Assembly: GCA_029961685.1 (NCBI GenBank)
Contig: JARWKL010000015.1
Coordinates: forward strand, 12,026,801-12,090,800
Direction of reading: 5' to 3'
DNA length: 64,000 bases
Source of the DNA: Aristolochia californica
Taxonomy: Eukaryota; Streptophyta; Magnoliopsida; Piperales; Aristolochiaceae
The stretch's first letter is position 1; each line of letters starts with the position of its first letter. The translations under genes were made by a program, and so were the position numbers. Below, in pieces: positions 25,801 through 38,638 of the stretch. A model generated the notes under the pieces. The model was not told the DNA's origin. It did no database searches and worked only from the letters and a program-made list of their open reading frames with translations.

Positions 25801-28800
25801 AGGCAAAAAGTGGGTTGTTTGGCCCTGGTAAATATCCAACCACTTGAGAATTTAACTTTTTCTACTCCCCCCTAATTTTTGGATCTGAAGGCCACTTGCA
25901 TCCTCAACATGCTTGTGGCATGCATATCCACCACACGTAAAATATGTGAGGATCAGTTAGAGGTCTCCTTCCTTTAAATTTCTACCAAGCTATTATTATT
26001 AGGGGGTTGTACTACTGGAATTTCCCAAACTTGGATTTTGGAGCTCATTTTTAGTGCGTGAAATAAATTTCTATTTATTATTATAGTTTTCACTTTTTTT
26101 CGCACACATGAACTCTAAAATTTTCATCTTGTTGCGATCTTATATCTTTTTTGTTTACGAGGAAAAATGGGAGAGTGAAAACTCAAGTTTGTATCTGAAA
26201 AAAAAAAAATTTGAAATGCACAAATGCTGAGAGAGATAATTCCGAAAAGTATCTGTGATTTTTAAAGATAGGCAAAAAGGGGGTTGTTTGGCCCTTTTAA
26301 ATATCCATACACTTGAGAATTTAAATTTTTCTACTCCCCCCTAATTTTTGGATCTGAAGGCCACTTGCATTCTCAACATGCTTGTGGCATGCATATCCAC
26401 CACACTTAAAACATGTGAGGATCAGTTAGAGGTCCCTTTCCTATAAAATTCCACCAAGCTATTATTATTAGGGGGTTGTACTAGTGGAATTTCCCAAACT
26501 TGGATTTTGGAGCTCATTTTTAGTGCGTGAAATAAATTTCTATTTATTATTATAGTTTTCACATTTTTTCGCACACATGAACTCTAAAATTTTCATCTTG
26601 TTGCGATCTTATATCTTTTTTGTTTACGAGGAAAAATGGGAGAGTGAAAACTCAAGTTTGTATCTGAAAAAAAAAAATTGAAATGCACAAATACTGAGAG
26701 AGATAATTCCGAAAAGTATCTGTGATTTTTAATGAGAGGCAAAAAGTGGGTTGTTTGGCTCTGGTAAATATCCAACCACTTGAGAATTTAACTTTTTCTA
26801 CTCCCCCCAAATTTTTGGATTTGAAGGCCACTTGCATCCTCAACATGCTTGTGGCATGCATATCCACCACAATTAAAACATGTGAGTATCAATTAGAGGT
26901 CTCTTTCCTATAAAATTCCACCAAGCTATTATTATTAGGGGGTTGTACTAGTGGAATTTCCCAAACATGGATTTTGGAGAACATTTTTTGTGCGAGAAAT
27001 AAATTTCTATTTATTATGAAAGTTTTCAAATTTGTTTGCACACATGAACACCAAAATTTTAATTTTGTTGCGATCTTATATCTTTTTTTTTTACGAGGAA
27101 AAATGGGAGAGTGAAAACTCAAGTTTGTATCTGAAAAAAAAAATTTGAAATGCACAAATGCTGAGAGAGATAATTCCAAAAAGTATCTGTGATTTTTAAT
27201 GAGAGGCAAAAAGTGGGTTGTTTGGCCCTGGTAAATATCCAACCACTTGAGAATTTAACTTTTTCAACTCCCCCCTAATTTTTGGATCTTAAGCCCACTT
27301 GCATCCTCAACATGCTTGTGGCATGCATATCCACCACACTTAAAACATGTGAGTATCAGTTAGAGGTCTCTTTCCTATAAAATTCCACCAAGCTATTATT
27401 ATTAGGGGGTTGTACTAGTGGAATTTCTCAAACATGGATTTTGGAGCACATTTTTAGTGCGTGAAATAATTTTCTATTTATTATTACAGTTTTCAAATTT
27501 TTTGCACACATGAACACTAAAATTTTTATTTTGTTGCGATCATATATCTTTTTTGTTTACGAGGAAAAATGGGAGAGTGAAAACTCAAGTTTTGATCTGA
27601 AAAAAAAAAAAATTTGAAATGCACAAATGCTGAGAGAGATAATTCCGAAAAGTATCTGTGATTTTTAAGGATAGGCAAAAAGTGGGTTGTATGGCCCTAG
27701 TAAATATCCAACCACATGAGAATTTAAATTTTTCTACTCCCCCCTAATTTTTGGATCTGAAGGCTACTTGCATCCTCAACATGCTTGTGGCATGCATATC
27801 CACCACACTTAAAACTTGTGAGGATCAGTTAGAGGTCTCTTTCCTATAAAATTCCACCAAGCTATTATTATTATAGGTTTGTACTAGTGGAATTTCCCAA
27901 ACATGGATTTTGGAGCTCATTTTTAATGCGTGAAATAATTTTCTATTTATTATTATAGTTTTCAAATTTTTTTGCACACATGAACTCTAAAATTTTCATT
28001 TTCTTGCGATCTTATATCTTTTTTGTTTACGAGGAAAAATGGGAGAGTGAAAAATCAAGTTTGGATCTGAAAAAAAAAAATTTGAAATGCACAAATGCTG
28101 AGAGAGATAATTCCGAAAAGTATCTGTGATTTTTAAGGATAGGCAAAAAGTGGGTTGTTTGGCCTTTGTAAATATCTAACCACTTGAGAATTTAACTTTT
28201 TCTACTCCCCCCTAATTTTTGGATCTGAAGGCCACTTGCATCCTCAACATGCTTGTGGCATGCATATCCACCACACTTAAAACAAGTGAGGATCAGTTAG
28301 AGGTCTCTTTCCTATAAAATTCCACCAAGCTATTATTATTAGGGTGTTGTACTAGTGGAATTTCCCAAACATGGATTTTGGAGCTCATTTTTAGTGCGTG
28401 AAATAAATTTCTATTTATTATTATAGTTCTCAAATTTTTTTGCACACATGAACTCCAAAATTTTCATTTTGTTGCTATCTTATATCTTTTTTGTTTACGA
28501 GGAAAAATGGGAGAGTGAAAACTCAAGTTTGGATCTGAAAAAAAAAATTTGAAATGCACAAATGCTGAGAGAGATATTTCCGAAAAAGTATCTGTGATTT
28601 TTTAGGATAGGCAAAAGGTGGGTTGTTTGGCCCTTGTAAATATCCAACCACTTGAGAATTTAACTTTTTCTACTCCCCCTTAATTTTTGGATCTGAAGGC
28701 CACTTGCATCCTCAACATGCTTGTGGCATGCATATCCACCACACTTAAAACATGTGAGGATCAGTTAGAGGTCTCTTTCCTATAAAATTCCACCAAGCTA

Positions 28801-29763
28801 TTATTATTAGGGGGTTGTACTAGTGGAATTTCCCAAACATGGATTTTGGTGCTCATTTTTAGTGCGTGAAATAATTTTTTATTTATTATTATAGTTTTCA
28901 ATTTTTTTATGCACACATGAACTCTAAAATTTTCATTTCGTTGCAAAATTATATCTTTTTTGTTTACGACGAAAAAAGGGAGAGTTAAAACCCAAGTTAG
29001 GATCTGAACAAAAAAAAATTTGAAATGCACAAATGCTGAGAGAGATAATTCCGAAAAGTATCTGTAATTTTTAAGGATAGGCCAAAAGTGGGTTGTTTGC
29101 CCCATATAAATATCCAACCACTTGAGAATTTAACTTTTTCTACTCCCCCTTAAGTTTTGGATATGAAGGCCACTTGCATCCTCAACATGCTTGTGGCATG
29201 CATATCCACCACACTTAAAACATGTGAGGATCAGTTAGAGGTCTCTTTCCTATAAATTTCCACCAAGCTATTATTATTAGGGGGTTGTACTAGTGGAATT
29301 TCCCAAACATGGCTTTTGGAGCTCATTTTTAGTGCGTGAAATAATTTTCTATTTATTCTTATAGTTTTCAAATTTTTGTGCACACATGAACTCTAAAATT
29401 TTCATTTTGTTGCGATCTTATATCTTTTTTGTTTACGAGAAAAAATGGGAGAGTGAAAACTCAAGTTTTGATCTGAAAAAAAAAAAATTTGAAATGCACA
29501 AATGATGAGAAAGATAATTCTGAAAAGTATCAGTGATTTTTAAGGATAGGCAAAAAGTGGGTTGTTTGGCCCTGGTAAATTATCCAACCACTTGAGAATT
29601 TAACTTTTTCTACTTCCCCCTAATTTTTGGATCTGAAGGCCACTTGCATCCTCAACTTGCTTGTGGCATGCATATCCACCACACTTAAAACATGTGAGGA
29701 TCAGTTAGAGGTCTCTTTCCTATAAAATTCCACCAAGTTATTATTAGGGCGTTGTACTAGTGG
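22746..29763 (+). repeat. Domain B block 1: monomers 49-63
   Basis: Unit starts are 22746, 23214, 23681, 24147, 24616, 25083, 25550, 26019, 26488, 26955, 27422, 27891, 28359, 28827 and 29297. The extra TTA (CTATTATTATTAGG) first appears at the end of unit 49 (about 23186) and gives typical lengths of 467-470 bp. ACGAGG, GAATTTAAC and GGTCTCTTT become the norm, and CCTCTCAAC disappears. One TTC-ACATTTTTTCGCAC monomer type occurs at 25083, 26019 and 26488. The unit at 26019 reverts to GGTCCCTTT at 26431. Unit 63 ends without the extra TTA. Confidence 0.92.
24780..25540 (+). repeat. Long-range duplication, left copy (offset 9350 bp, 20 monomers)
   Basis: The tail of the unit at 24616 and the unit at 25083 match 34130-34890 (unit 34433) at exactly 9350 bp. 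Shared variants are GGATCTCAAAAAAAAAA, AGACATGCACAAATGATGAT, GTGTTTTTTAAGGAT, TTTTATGATAAGAAGGCC, CATATCTACCAC, TTTTCACATTTTTTCGCAC, GTTTGTATCTG, CTAAGAGAGAT, TTTTTAAACATAGG and CCAACAACTTGAG. Confidence 0.9.
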
Positions 29764-32093
29764 AATTTCCCAAACATGGATTTTGGAGTTCATTTTTAGT
29801 GCATGAAATAATTTTCTATTTATTATTATAGTTTTCAAATTTTTTTGAACACATGAACTCTAAAATTTTCATTTTGTTGCGATCTTATATCTTTTTTGTT
29901 TACGAGGAAAAATGGGAGAGTGAAAACTCAAGTTTGGATCTGATAAAAAAAAATTGAAATGCACAAATGCTGAGAGAGATAATTCCGAAAAGTATCTGTG
30001 ATTTTTAAGGGTAGGCAAAAAGTGGGTTGTTTGGCACTGGTAAATATCCAACCACTTGAGAATTTAACTTTTTCTACTCCCCCCTAAATTTTTGGATCTA
30101 AAGGCCACTTGCATCCTCAACATGCTTTTGTGGCATGCATATCCACCACACTTAAAACATGTGAGGATGAGTTACAGGTCTCTTCCCTATAAAATTCCAC
30201 CAAGCTATTATTAGGGGTTATACTAGTGGAATTTCCCAAACATGGATTTTGGAGCTCATTTTTAGTGCGTGAAATAATTTTCTATTTATTATTATAGTTT
30301 TCAACTTTTTTTGCACACATGAACTCTAAAATTTTCATTTTGTTGCGATCTTATATCTTTTTTGTTTACGAGGAAAAATGGGAAAGTGAAAACTCGAGTT
30401 AGGATCTGAAAAAAAGAGAAATTTGAAATGCACAAATGCTGAGAGAGATATTTCCGAAAAGTATCTGTGATTTTTAAGGATAGGCAAAAAGTGGGTTATT
30501 TGGCCCGGGTAAATATCCAACCACTTGAGAATTTAACTTTTCTACTCCCCCCAAATTTTTGGATCTGAAGGCCACTTGCATCCTCAACATGCTTGTGACA
30601 TGCATATCCACCACACTTAAAACATGTGAGGATCAGTTAGAGGTCTCTTTCCTATAAAATTCCACCAAGTTATTATTAGGGGGTTGTACTAGTGGAATTT
30701 CCCAAACATGGATTTTGGATCTCATTTTTAGTGCGTGAAATAATTTTCTTTTTATTATTATAGTTTTTAATTTTTTTGAACACATGAACTCTAAAATTTT
30801 CATTTTGTCGCGATCTTATATCTTTTTTTTTTACGAGGAAAAATGGGAGAGTGAAAACTCAAGTTTGGATCTGAAAAAAAAAATTGAAATGCACAAATGC
30901 TGAGGGAGATAATTCCGAAAAGTGTCTGTGATTTTTAAGGATCGGCAAAAAGTGGGTTGTTTGGCCATCGTAAATAGCCAACCACTTGGGAATTTAACTT
31001 TTTCTAGTCCCCCCTAATTTTTGGATCTGAAGGCCACTTGCATCCTCAACATGCTTGTGGCATGCATATCCACCACACTTAAAACATGTGAGGATGAGTT
31101 AGAGGTCTCTTTCCTATAAAATTCCACCATGCTATTATTAGGGGGTTATTCTAGTGGAATTTCCCAAACATGGATTTTGGAGCTCATTTTTAGTGCGTGA
31201 AATAATTTTCTATTTATTATTATAGTTTTCAACTTTTTTTGCACACATGAACTCTAAAATTTTCATTTTGTTGCGATCTTATATGTTTTTTGTTTACGAG
31301 GAAAAATGCGAGAGTGAAAACTCGAGTTTGGATCTGAAAAAAAAAAATTTGAAATGCACAAATGTTGAGAGAGATATTTCCGAAAAGTATCTGTGATTTT
31401 TAAGGATAAGCAAAAAGTGGGTTGTTTGGCCATGGTAAATATCCAACCACTTGAGAATTTAAAATTTTCAACTCCCCCCTAATTTTTGGATCTGAAGGCC
31501 ACTTGCATCCTCAACATGCTTGTGGCATGCATATCCACCACACTTACAACATGTGAGGATCAGTTAGAGGTCTCTTTCCTATAAAATTCCACCAAGCTAT
31601 TATTAGGGGGTTGAACTAGTAGAATTTCCCAAACATGGATTTTGGAGCTCATTTTTAGTGGGTGAAATAATTTTCTATTTATTGTTATAGTTTTCAAATT
31701 TTTTTGCACACATGAACTCTAAAATTTGATTTTGTTGCAATCTTATATCTTTTTTGTTTACGAGGAAAAATGGGAGAGTGAAAACTCAAGTTTGGATCTG
31801 AAAAAAATAAAATTTGAAATGCACAAATGAAGAGAGAGACAATTCCGAAAAGTATCTGAGATTTTAAAGGATAGGCAAAAAGTGGGTTGTTTGGCCCTGG
31901 CAAATTTTGCAACCACTTGAGAATTTAACTTTTTCTACTCCCCCCTAATATTAGGATCTGAAGGCCACTTGCATCCTCAACATGCTTTTGTGGCATGCAT
32001 ATCCACCACACTTAAAACATGTGAGGTTGAGTTAGAGGTCTCTTTCCTATAAAATTCCACCAAGCTATTATTATTAGGGGGTTGTACTAGTGG
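29764..32093 (+). repeat. Domain C-like island within domain B: monomers 64-68
   Basis: Unit starts are 29764, 30230, 30696, 31158 and 31623. The ends of units 63-67 have CTATTATTAGG or a near variant without the third TTA, unlike all units just to the left and most to the right. CATGCTTTTGTGGCATGC occurs at about 30124 and 31982. Both are domain C traits. Unit 68 ends with TTATTATTAGG, which restores the domain B state. Confidence 0.85.
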
Positions 32094-34129
32094 AATTTCC
32101 CAAACATCGATTTTGGAGCTCATTTTTAGTGTGTAAAATAATTTTCTATTTATTATTATAGTTTTCAATTTTTTTTGCACACATGAACTCTAAAATTTTC
32201 ATTTTGTTGTGATCTTATATCTTTTTTGTTAACCAGGAAAAATGGGAGAGTAAAAATGAAATTTTTGATCTGAAAAAAAATATATTTGAAATGCACAAAT
32301 GCTGAGAGAGATAATTCCGAAAATTATCTGTGATTTTTATGGATAGGCAAAAAGTGGGTTGTTTGGCCCTGGTAAATATCCAACCACTTGAGAATTTAAC
32401 TTTTTCTACTCCCACCTAATTTTTGGATCTGAAGGCCACTTGCATCCTCAACATGCTTGAGGCATGCATATCCACCACACTTAAAACATGTGAGGATCAG
32501 TTAGAGGTCTCTTTCCAATAAAATTCCACCAAGCTATTATTATTAGGGGGTTGTACATTTGGAATTTCCCAAACATGGATTTTGGAGCTCATTTTTAGTG
32601 CGTGAAATTATTTTCTATTTATTATTATAGTTTTTAATTTTTTTAGCACACATGAACTCTAAAATTTTCATTTTGTTGCCATCTTATATCTGTTTTGTTT
32701 ACGAGGAAAAATGGGAGAGTGAAAACTCAAGTTTTAATCTAAAAAAAAAATTTGAAATGCACAAATGCTGAGAGAGATAATTCCGAAAAGTATCTGTGAT
32801 TTTTAAGGATAGGCAAAAAGTGGGTTGTTTGGCCCTTGTTAATATCCATCCACTTGAGAAACTAAATTTTTCTACTCCCCCCTAATTTATGGATCTGAAG
32901 GCCAGTTGCATCCTCAACATGCTTGTGGCTTGCATATCCACCACACTTAAAACATGTGAGGATCAGTTAGAGGTCTCTTTCCTATAAAATTCCAACAAGC
33001 TATTTTTATTAGAGGGTTGTACTTGTGGAAATTCCCAAACTTGGATTTTGGAGCTCATTTTTAGTGCGAGAAATTATTTTCTATTTATTATTATTGTTTT
33101 AAAATTTTTTTGCACACATGAACACTAAAATTTTTATTTTGTTACGATCTTATATCTTTTTTGTTTACGAGGAAAAATGGGAGAGTGAAAACTCAAGTTT
33201 GGATCTGAAAAAAAACAAATTTGAAATGCACAAATGCTGAGAGAGATAATTCCGAAAAGTATCTGTGATTTTTAAGGATAGGCAAAAAGTGGGTTGTTTG
33301 GCCCTGGTAAATATCCAACCACATGAGAATTTAAATTTTTCTACTCCCCCCTAATTTTTGGATCTGAAGGCCACTTGCATCCTCAACATGCTTGTGGCAT
33401 GCATATCCACCACACTTAAAACTTGTGAGGATCAGTTAGAGTTCTCTTTCCTATAAAATTCCACCAAGCTATTATTATAAGAGGTTTGTACTAGTGGAAT
33501 TTCCCAAACATGGATTTTGGAGCTCATTTTTAGTGCGTGAAATAATTTTCTATTTATTATTATAGTTTTCAAATTTTTTTGCACACATGAACTCTAAATT
33601 TTTCATTTTGTTGCCATCGTATATCTTTTTTGTTTACGAGGAAAAATGGGAGAGTGAAAACTCAAGTTCGGATCTGAAAAAAAAATAATTTGAAATGCAC
33701 AAATGCTGAGAGAGATAATTCCGAAAAGTATCTGTGATTTTTAAGGATAGGCAAACAGTGGGTTGTTTGGCCCTGGTAAATATCCAACCACTTGAGAATT
33801 TAACTTTTTCCTACTCCCCCCAATTTTTGGATCTGAAGGCCAGTTGCATCCACAACATGCTTGTGGCATGCATATCCACCACACTTAAAACATGTGAGGA
33901 TAAGTTTGAGGTCTCTTTCCTATAAAATTCCACCAAGCTATTATTATTAGGGGGTTGTAATAGTGGAATTTCCCAAACATGGATTTTGGAGCACATTTTT
34001 AGTGCGTGAAATTATTTTCTATTTATTATTATAGTTTTTAAATTTTTTAGCACACATGAACTCTAAAATTTTCATTTTGTTGCCATCTTATATCTGTTTT
34101 GTTTACGAGGAAAAATGGGAGAGTGAAAA

Positions 34130-34890
34130 CTCAAGTTTGGATCTCAAAAAAAAAATAGACATGCACAAATGATGATAGAGATAATTCCGAAAAGTATCTG
34201 TGTTTTTTAAGGATCGGCAAAAAGTGGGTTGTTTGGCCCTGGTAAATATCCAACCACTTGAGAATTTAACTTTTTCTACTCCCCCCTAATTTTATGATAA
34301 GAAGGCCATTTGCATCCTCAACATGCTTGTGGCATGCATATCTACCACACTTAAAACATGTGAGGATCAGTTAGAGGTCTCTTTCCTATAAAATTCCACC
34401 AAGCTATTATTATTAGGGGGTTGTACCAGTGGAATTTCCCAAACTTGGATTTTGGAGCTCATTTTTAGTGTGTGAAATAAATTTCTATTTATTATTATAG
34501 TTTTCACATTTTTTCGCACACATGAACTCTAAAATTTTCTTCTTGTTGCGATCTTATATCTTTTTTGTTTGCGAGGAAAAATGGGAGAGTGAAAACTCAA
34601 GTTTGTATCTGAAAAAAAAAAATTGAAATGCACAAATTCTAAGAGAGATCATTCCGAAATGTATCTGTGATTTTTAAACATAGGCAAAAAGGGGGTTGTT
34701 TGGCCCTTGTAAATATCCAACAACTTGAGAATTTAACTTTTTCTACTCCTTCCTAATTTTTGGATCTGAAGGCCACTTGCATCCTCAACATGCTTGTGGC
34801 ATGCATATCCACCACACTTAAAACATGTGAGGATCAGTTAGAGGTCTCTTTCCTATAAAATTCCACCAAGCTATTATTATTAGGGGGTTG
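34130..34890 (+). repeat. Long-range duplication, right copy (offset 9350 bp, 20 monomers)
   Basis: This is the second copy of 24780-25540. It lies between a type-c-tailed unit and the first type d unit, in a neighbourhood unrelated to that of the left copy. It looks like a short patch (one to two monomers) moved over 9.35 kb, compatible with gene conversion or with an old large duplication later overwritten. Confidence 0.9.
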
Positions 34891-34897
34891 TACGAGT

Positions 34898-35363
34898 GGA
34901 ATTTCCCAAACATGGATTTTGGAGATCATTTTTAGTGCGTGAAATAATTTTCTATATATTATTATAGTTTTCAAATTTTTTTGCACACATGAACTCTAAA
35001 ATTTTCATTTTGTTGTGATCTTATATCCTTTTTGTTTACGAGGAAAATGGGAGAGTAAAAACTCAAGTTTGGATCTGAACAAAAAAATTTGAAATGCATA
35101 AATGCTGAGAGAGATAATTCCCAAAAAGTATCTGTGATTTTTGAGGATAGGCAAAAAGTGGGTTGTTTGGCCCTGGTAAATATCCAACCACTTGAGAAAT
35201 TAACTTTTTCTACTCCCCCCTATATTTTGGATTTGAAGGCCACTTGCATCCTCAACATGCTTGTGGCATGCATATCCACCACACTTAAAAAATGTGAGGA
35301 TCAGTTAGAGGTCTCTTTCCTATAAAATTCCACCAAGCTAGTATTAGGGGGTTGTACTAGTGG
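34898..35363 (+). repeat. Type d monomer, copy 1 of 3
   Basis: A distinctive ~466-bp monomer with GTACGAGTGG just upstream, GGAGATCATTTTTAG, CTATATATTATTATAG, TTATATCCTTTTTG, TCTGAACAAAAAAATTTG, GCATAAATGC, TTCCCAAAAAGTATC, TTTTTGAGGATAGG and CTTAAAAAATGTGAGG. Over the first ~300 bases I read it as identical to the copies at 40981 and 46565. Confidence 0.92.
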
Positions 35364-36298
35364 AATTTCCCAAACATGGATTTTGCTGCTCATTTTTTGT
35401 GCGTGAAATAATTTTCTATTTATTATTATAGTTTTCAAATTTTTTTGCACACATGAACTCTAAAATTTTCATTTTGTTGCGATCTTATATCTTTTTTGTT
35501 TACGAGGAAAAATGGGAGAATGAAAACTCAATTTTTGATCTGAAAAAAAAAAATTTGAAATGCACAAATGCTGAGAGAGATAATTCCGAAAAGTATCTGT
35601 GATTTTTAAGGATAGGCAAAAAGTGGGTTGTTTGGCCCTTGTTCATATCCATCCACTTGAGAAATTAAATTTTTCTACTCCCCCCAATTTTTGGATCTGA
35701 AGGCCAGTTGCATCCACAACATGCTTGTGGCATGCATATCCACCACACTTAAAACATGTGAGGATAAGTTTGAGGTCTCTTTCCTATAAAATTCCACCAA
35801 GCTATTATTATTAGGGGGTTGTAATAGTGGAATTTCCCAAACATGGATTTTGGTGCTCATTTTTTGTGCGTGAAATAATTTTATATTTATTATTATAGTT
35901 TTCAAATTTTTTTGCCCACATGAACTCTAAAACTTTCATTTTGTTGCCATCTTATATCTTTTTTGTTTACGAGGAAAAATGGGAGAGTGAAAACTGAAGT
36001 TTGGATCTGAAAAGAAAAAAATTGAAGTGCACAAATGCAGAGAGAGATAATTCCAAAAAGTATCTGTGACTTTTAAGGATAGGCAAACAGTGGGTTGTTT
36101 GGCCGTGGTAAATATCCAACCACTTGAGAATTTAACTTTTTCCTACTCCCCCCAATTTTTGGATCTGAAGGCCAGTTGCATCCACAACATGCTTGTGGCA
36201 TGCATATCCACCACACTTAAAACATGTGAGGATAAGTTTGAGGTCTCTTTCCTATAAAATTCCACCAAGCTATTATTATTAGGGGGTTGTAATAGTGG

Positions 36299-38638
36299 AA
36301 TTTCCCAAACATGGATTTTGGAGCTCATTTTTAGTGCGTGAAATAATTTTCTATTTATTATTATAGTTTTTAATTTTTTTAGCACACATGAACTCTAAAA
36401 TTTTCATTTTGTTGCCATCTTATATCTGTTTTGTTTACGAGGAAAAATGGGAGAGTGAAAACTCAAGTTTTAATCTAAAAAAAAAAAATTTGAAATGCAC
36501 AAATGCTGAGAGAGATAATTCCGAAAAGTATCTGTGATTTTTAAGGATAGGCAAAAAGTGGGTTGTTTGGCCCTTGTTAATATCCATCCACATGAGAAAT
36601 TAAATTTGTCTACTCCCCCCTAATTTTTGGATCTGAAGGCCACTTGCATCCTCAACATGCTTGTGGCATGCATATCCACCACACTTAAAACATGTGAGGA
36701 TCAGTTAGAGGTCTCTTTCCTATAAAATTCCAACAAGCTATTTTTATTAGAGGGTTGTACTTGTGGAATTTCCCAAACTTGGATTTTGGAGCTCATTTTT
36801 AGTGCGTGAAATAATTTTCTATTTATTATTATTGTTTTAAATTTTTTTTGCACACATGAACTCTAAAATTTTTATTTTGTTACGATCTTATATCTTTTTT
36901 GTTTACGAGGAAAAATGGGAGAGTGAAAACTCAAGTTTGGATCTAAAAAAAAACAAATTTGAAATGCACAAATGCTGAGAGAGATAATTCCGAAAAGTAT
37001 CTGTGATTTTTAAGGATAGGCAAAAAGTGGGTTGCTTGGCCCTGGTAAATATCCAACCACATGAGAATTTAAATTTTTCTACTCCCCCCTAATTTTTGGA
37101 TCTGAAGGCCACTTGCATCCTCAACATGCTTGTGGCATGCATATCCACCACACTTAAAACTTGTGAGGATCAGTTAGAGTTCTCTTTCCTATAAAATTCC
37201 ACCAAGCTATTATTATAAGAGGTTTGTACTAGTGGAATTTCCCAAACATGGATTTTGGAGCTCATTTTTAGTGCGTGAAATGATTTTCTATTTATTATTA
37301 TAGTTTTCAAATTTTTTTGCACACATGAACTCTAAAATTTTCATTTTGTTGCCATCTTATATCTTTTTTGTTTACGAGGAAAAATGGGAGAGTGAAAACT
37401 CAAGTTTGGATCTGAAAAAAAAAAAATTGAAATGCACAAATGCTGAGAGAGATAATTCCGAAAAGTATCTGTGATTTTTAAGGATAGGCAAAAAGTGGGT
37501 TGTTTGGCCCTTGTTAATATCCATCCACTTGAGAAATTAAATTTTTCTACTCCCCCCAATTTTTGGATCTGAAGGCCAGTTGCATCCACAACATGCTTGT
37601 GGCATGCATATCCACCACACTTAAAACATGTGAGGATAAGTTTGAGGTCTCTTTCCTATAAAATTCCACCAAGCTATTATTATTAGGGGGTTGTAATAGT
37701 GGAATTTCCCAAACATGGATTTTGGTGCTCATTTTTTGTGCGTGAAATAATTTTATATTTATTATTATAGTTTTCAAATTTTTTTGCCCACATGAACTCT
37801 AAAACTTTCATTTTGTTGCCATCTTATATCTTTTTTGTTTACGAGGAAAAATGGGAGAGTGAAAACTGAAGTTTGGATCTGAAAAGAAAAAATTTGAAAT
37901 GCACAAATGCAGAGAGAGATAATTCCGAAAAGTATCTGTGATTTTTAAGGATAGGCAAACAGTGGGTTGTTTGGCCCTGGTAAATATCCAACCACTTGAG
38001 AATTTAACGTTTTCCTACTCCCCCCAATTTTTGGATCTGAAGGCCAGTTGCATCCACAACATGCTTGTGGCATGCATATCCACCACACTTAAAACATGTG
38101 AGGATAAGTTTGAGGTCTCTTTCCTATAAAATTCCACCAAGCTATTATTATTAGGGGGTTGTAATAGTGGAATTTCCCAAACATGGATTTTGGTGCTCAT
38201 TTTTGGTGCGTGAAATAATTTTATATTTATTATTATAGTTTTCGAATTTTTTTGCCCACATGAACTCTAAAATTTTCATTTTGTTGCCATCTTATATCTT
38301 TTTTGTTTACGCGGAAAAATGGGAGAGTGAAAACTGAAGTTTGGATCTGAAAAAAAAAAATTTGAAATGCACAAATGCAGAGAGAGATAATTCCAAAAAG
38401 TATCTGTGATTTTTAAGGATAGGCAAACAGTGGGTTGTTTGGCCCTGGTAAATATCCAACCACTTGAGAATTTAACTTTTTCCTACTCCCCCCAATTTTT
38501 GGATCTGAAGGCCAGTTGCATCCACAACATGCTTGTGGCATGCATATCCACCACACTTAAAACATGTGAGGATAAGTTTGAGGACTCTTTCCTATAAAAT
38601 TCCACCAAGCTATTATTATTAGGGGGTTGTAATAGTGG
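36299..38638 (+). repeat. Nested 5-monomer sub-repeat (2340 bp), copy 1
   Basis: Units at 36299 (a), 36767 (b), 37236 (c'), 37703 (f) and 38171 (f'). The next three units (38639, 39107 and 39576) repeat a, b and c' at exactly 2340 bp. Similarity stops in the second half of c': this copy has GGCAAAAAGTGGG and CCCTTGTTAATATCC, while the next has GGCAAACAGTGGG and CCCTGGTAAATATCC. Confidence 0.9.

Larger units (their letters stand above)
32094..36766 (+). repeat. Domain B block 2: monomers 69-78, founders of the higher-order repeat
   Basis: Unit starts are 32094 (type h), 32563 (a), 33029 (b), 33498 (c), 33967, 34433, 34900 (d), 35364 (chimera), 35831 (f) and 36299 (a). Letters are my labels for monomer types that recur in the 12-mer. 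Type h has GTTAACCAGG and ACATCGATTTT. Type a has TTTTTTAGCACAC and AAGTTTTAATCTAAAA. Type b has GTTACGATC and AAAAAACAAATTTG. Type c has GGCAAACAGTGGG and TGCATCCACAACATG. Type f has TTTTGCCCACATG. Type d has TCTGAACAAAAAAATTTG. The types occur here as a looser, more diverged series. Confidence 0.9.

Noticed and set aside
38015..38200. Recurrent minus-strand frame beginning at ATG with KIHVWEIPL, 61-80 codons
   Set aside because: It starts at a real ATG (complement of GCTCAT), but it simply follows the satellite phase. It is truncated or extended at random between units and resembles no family I know.
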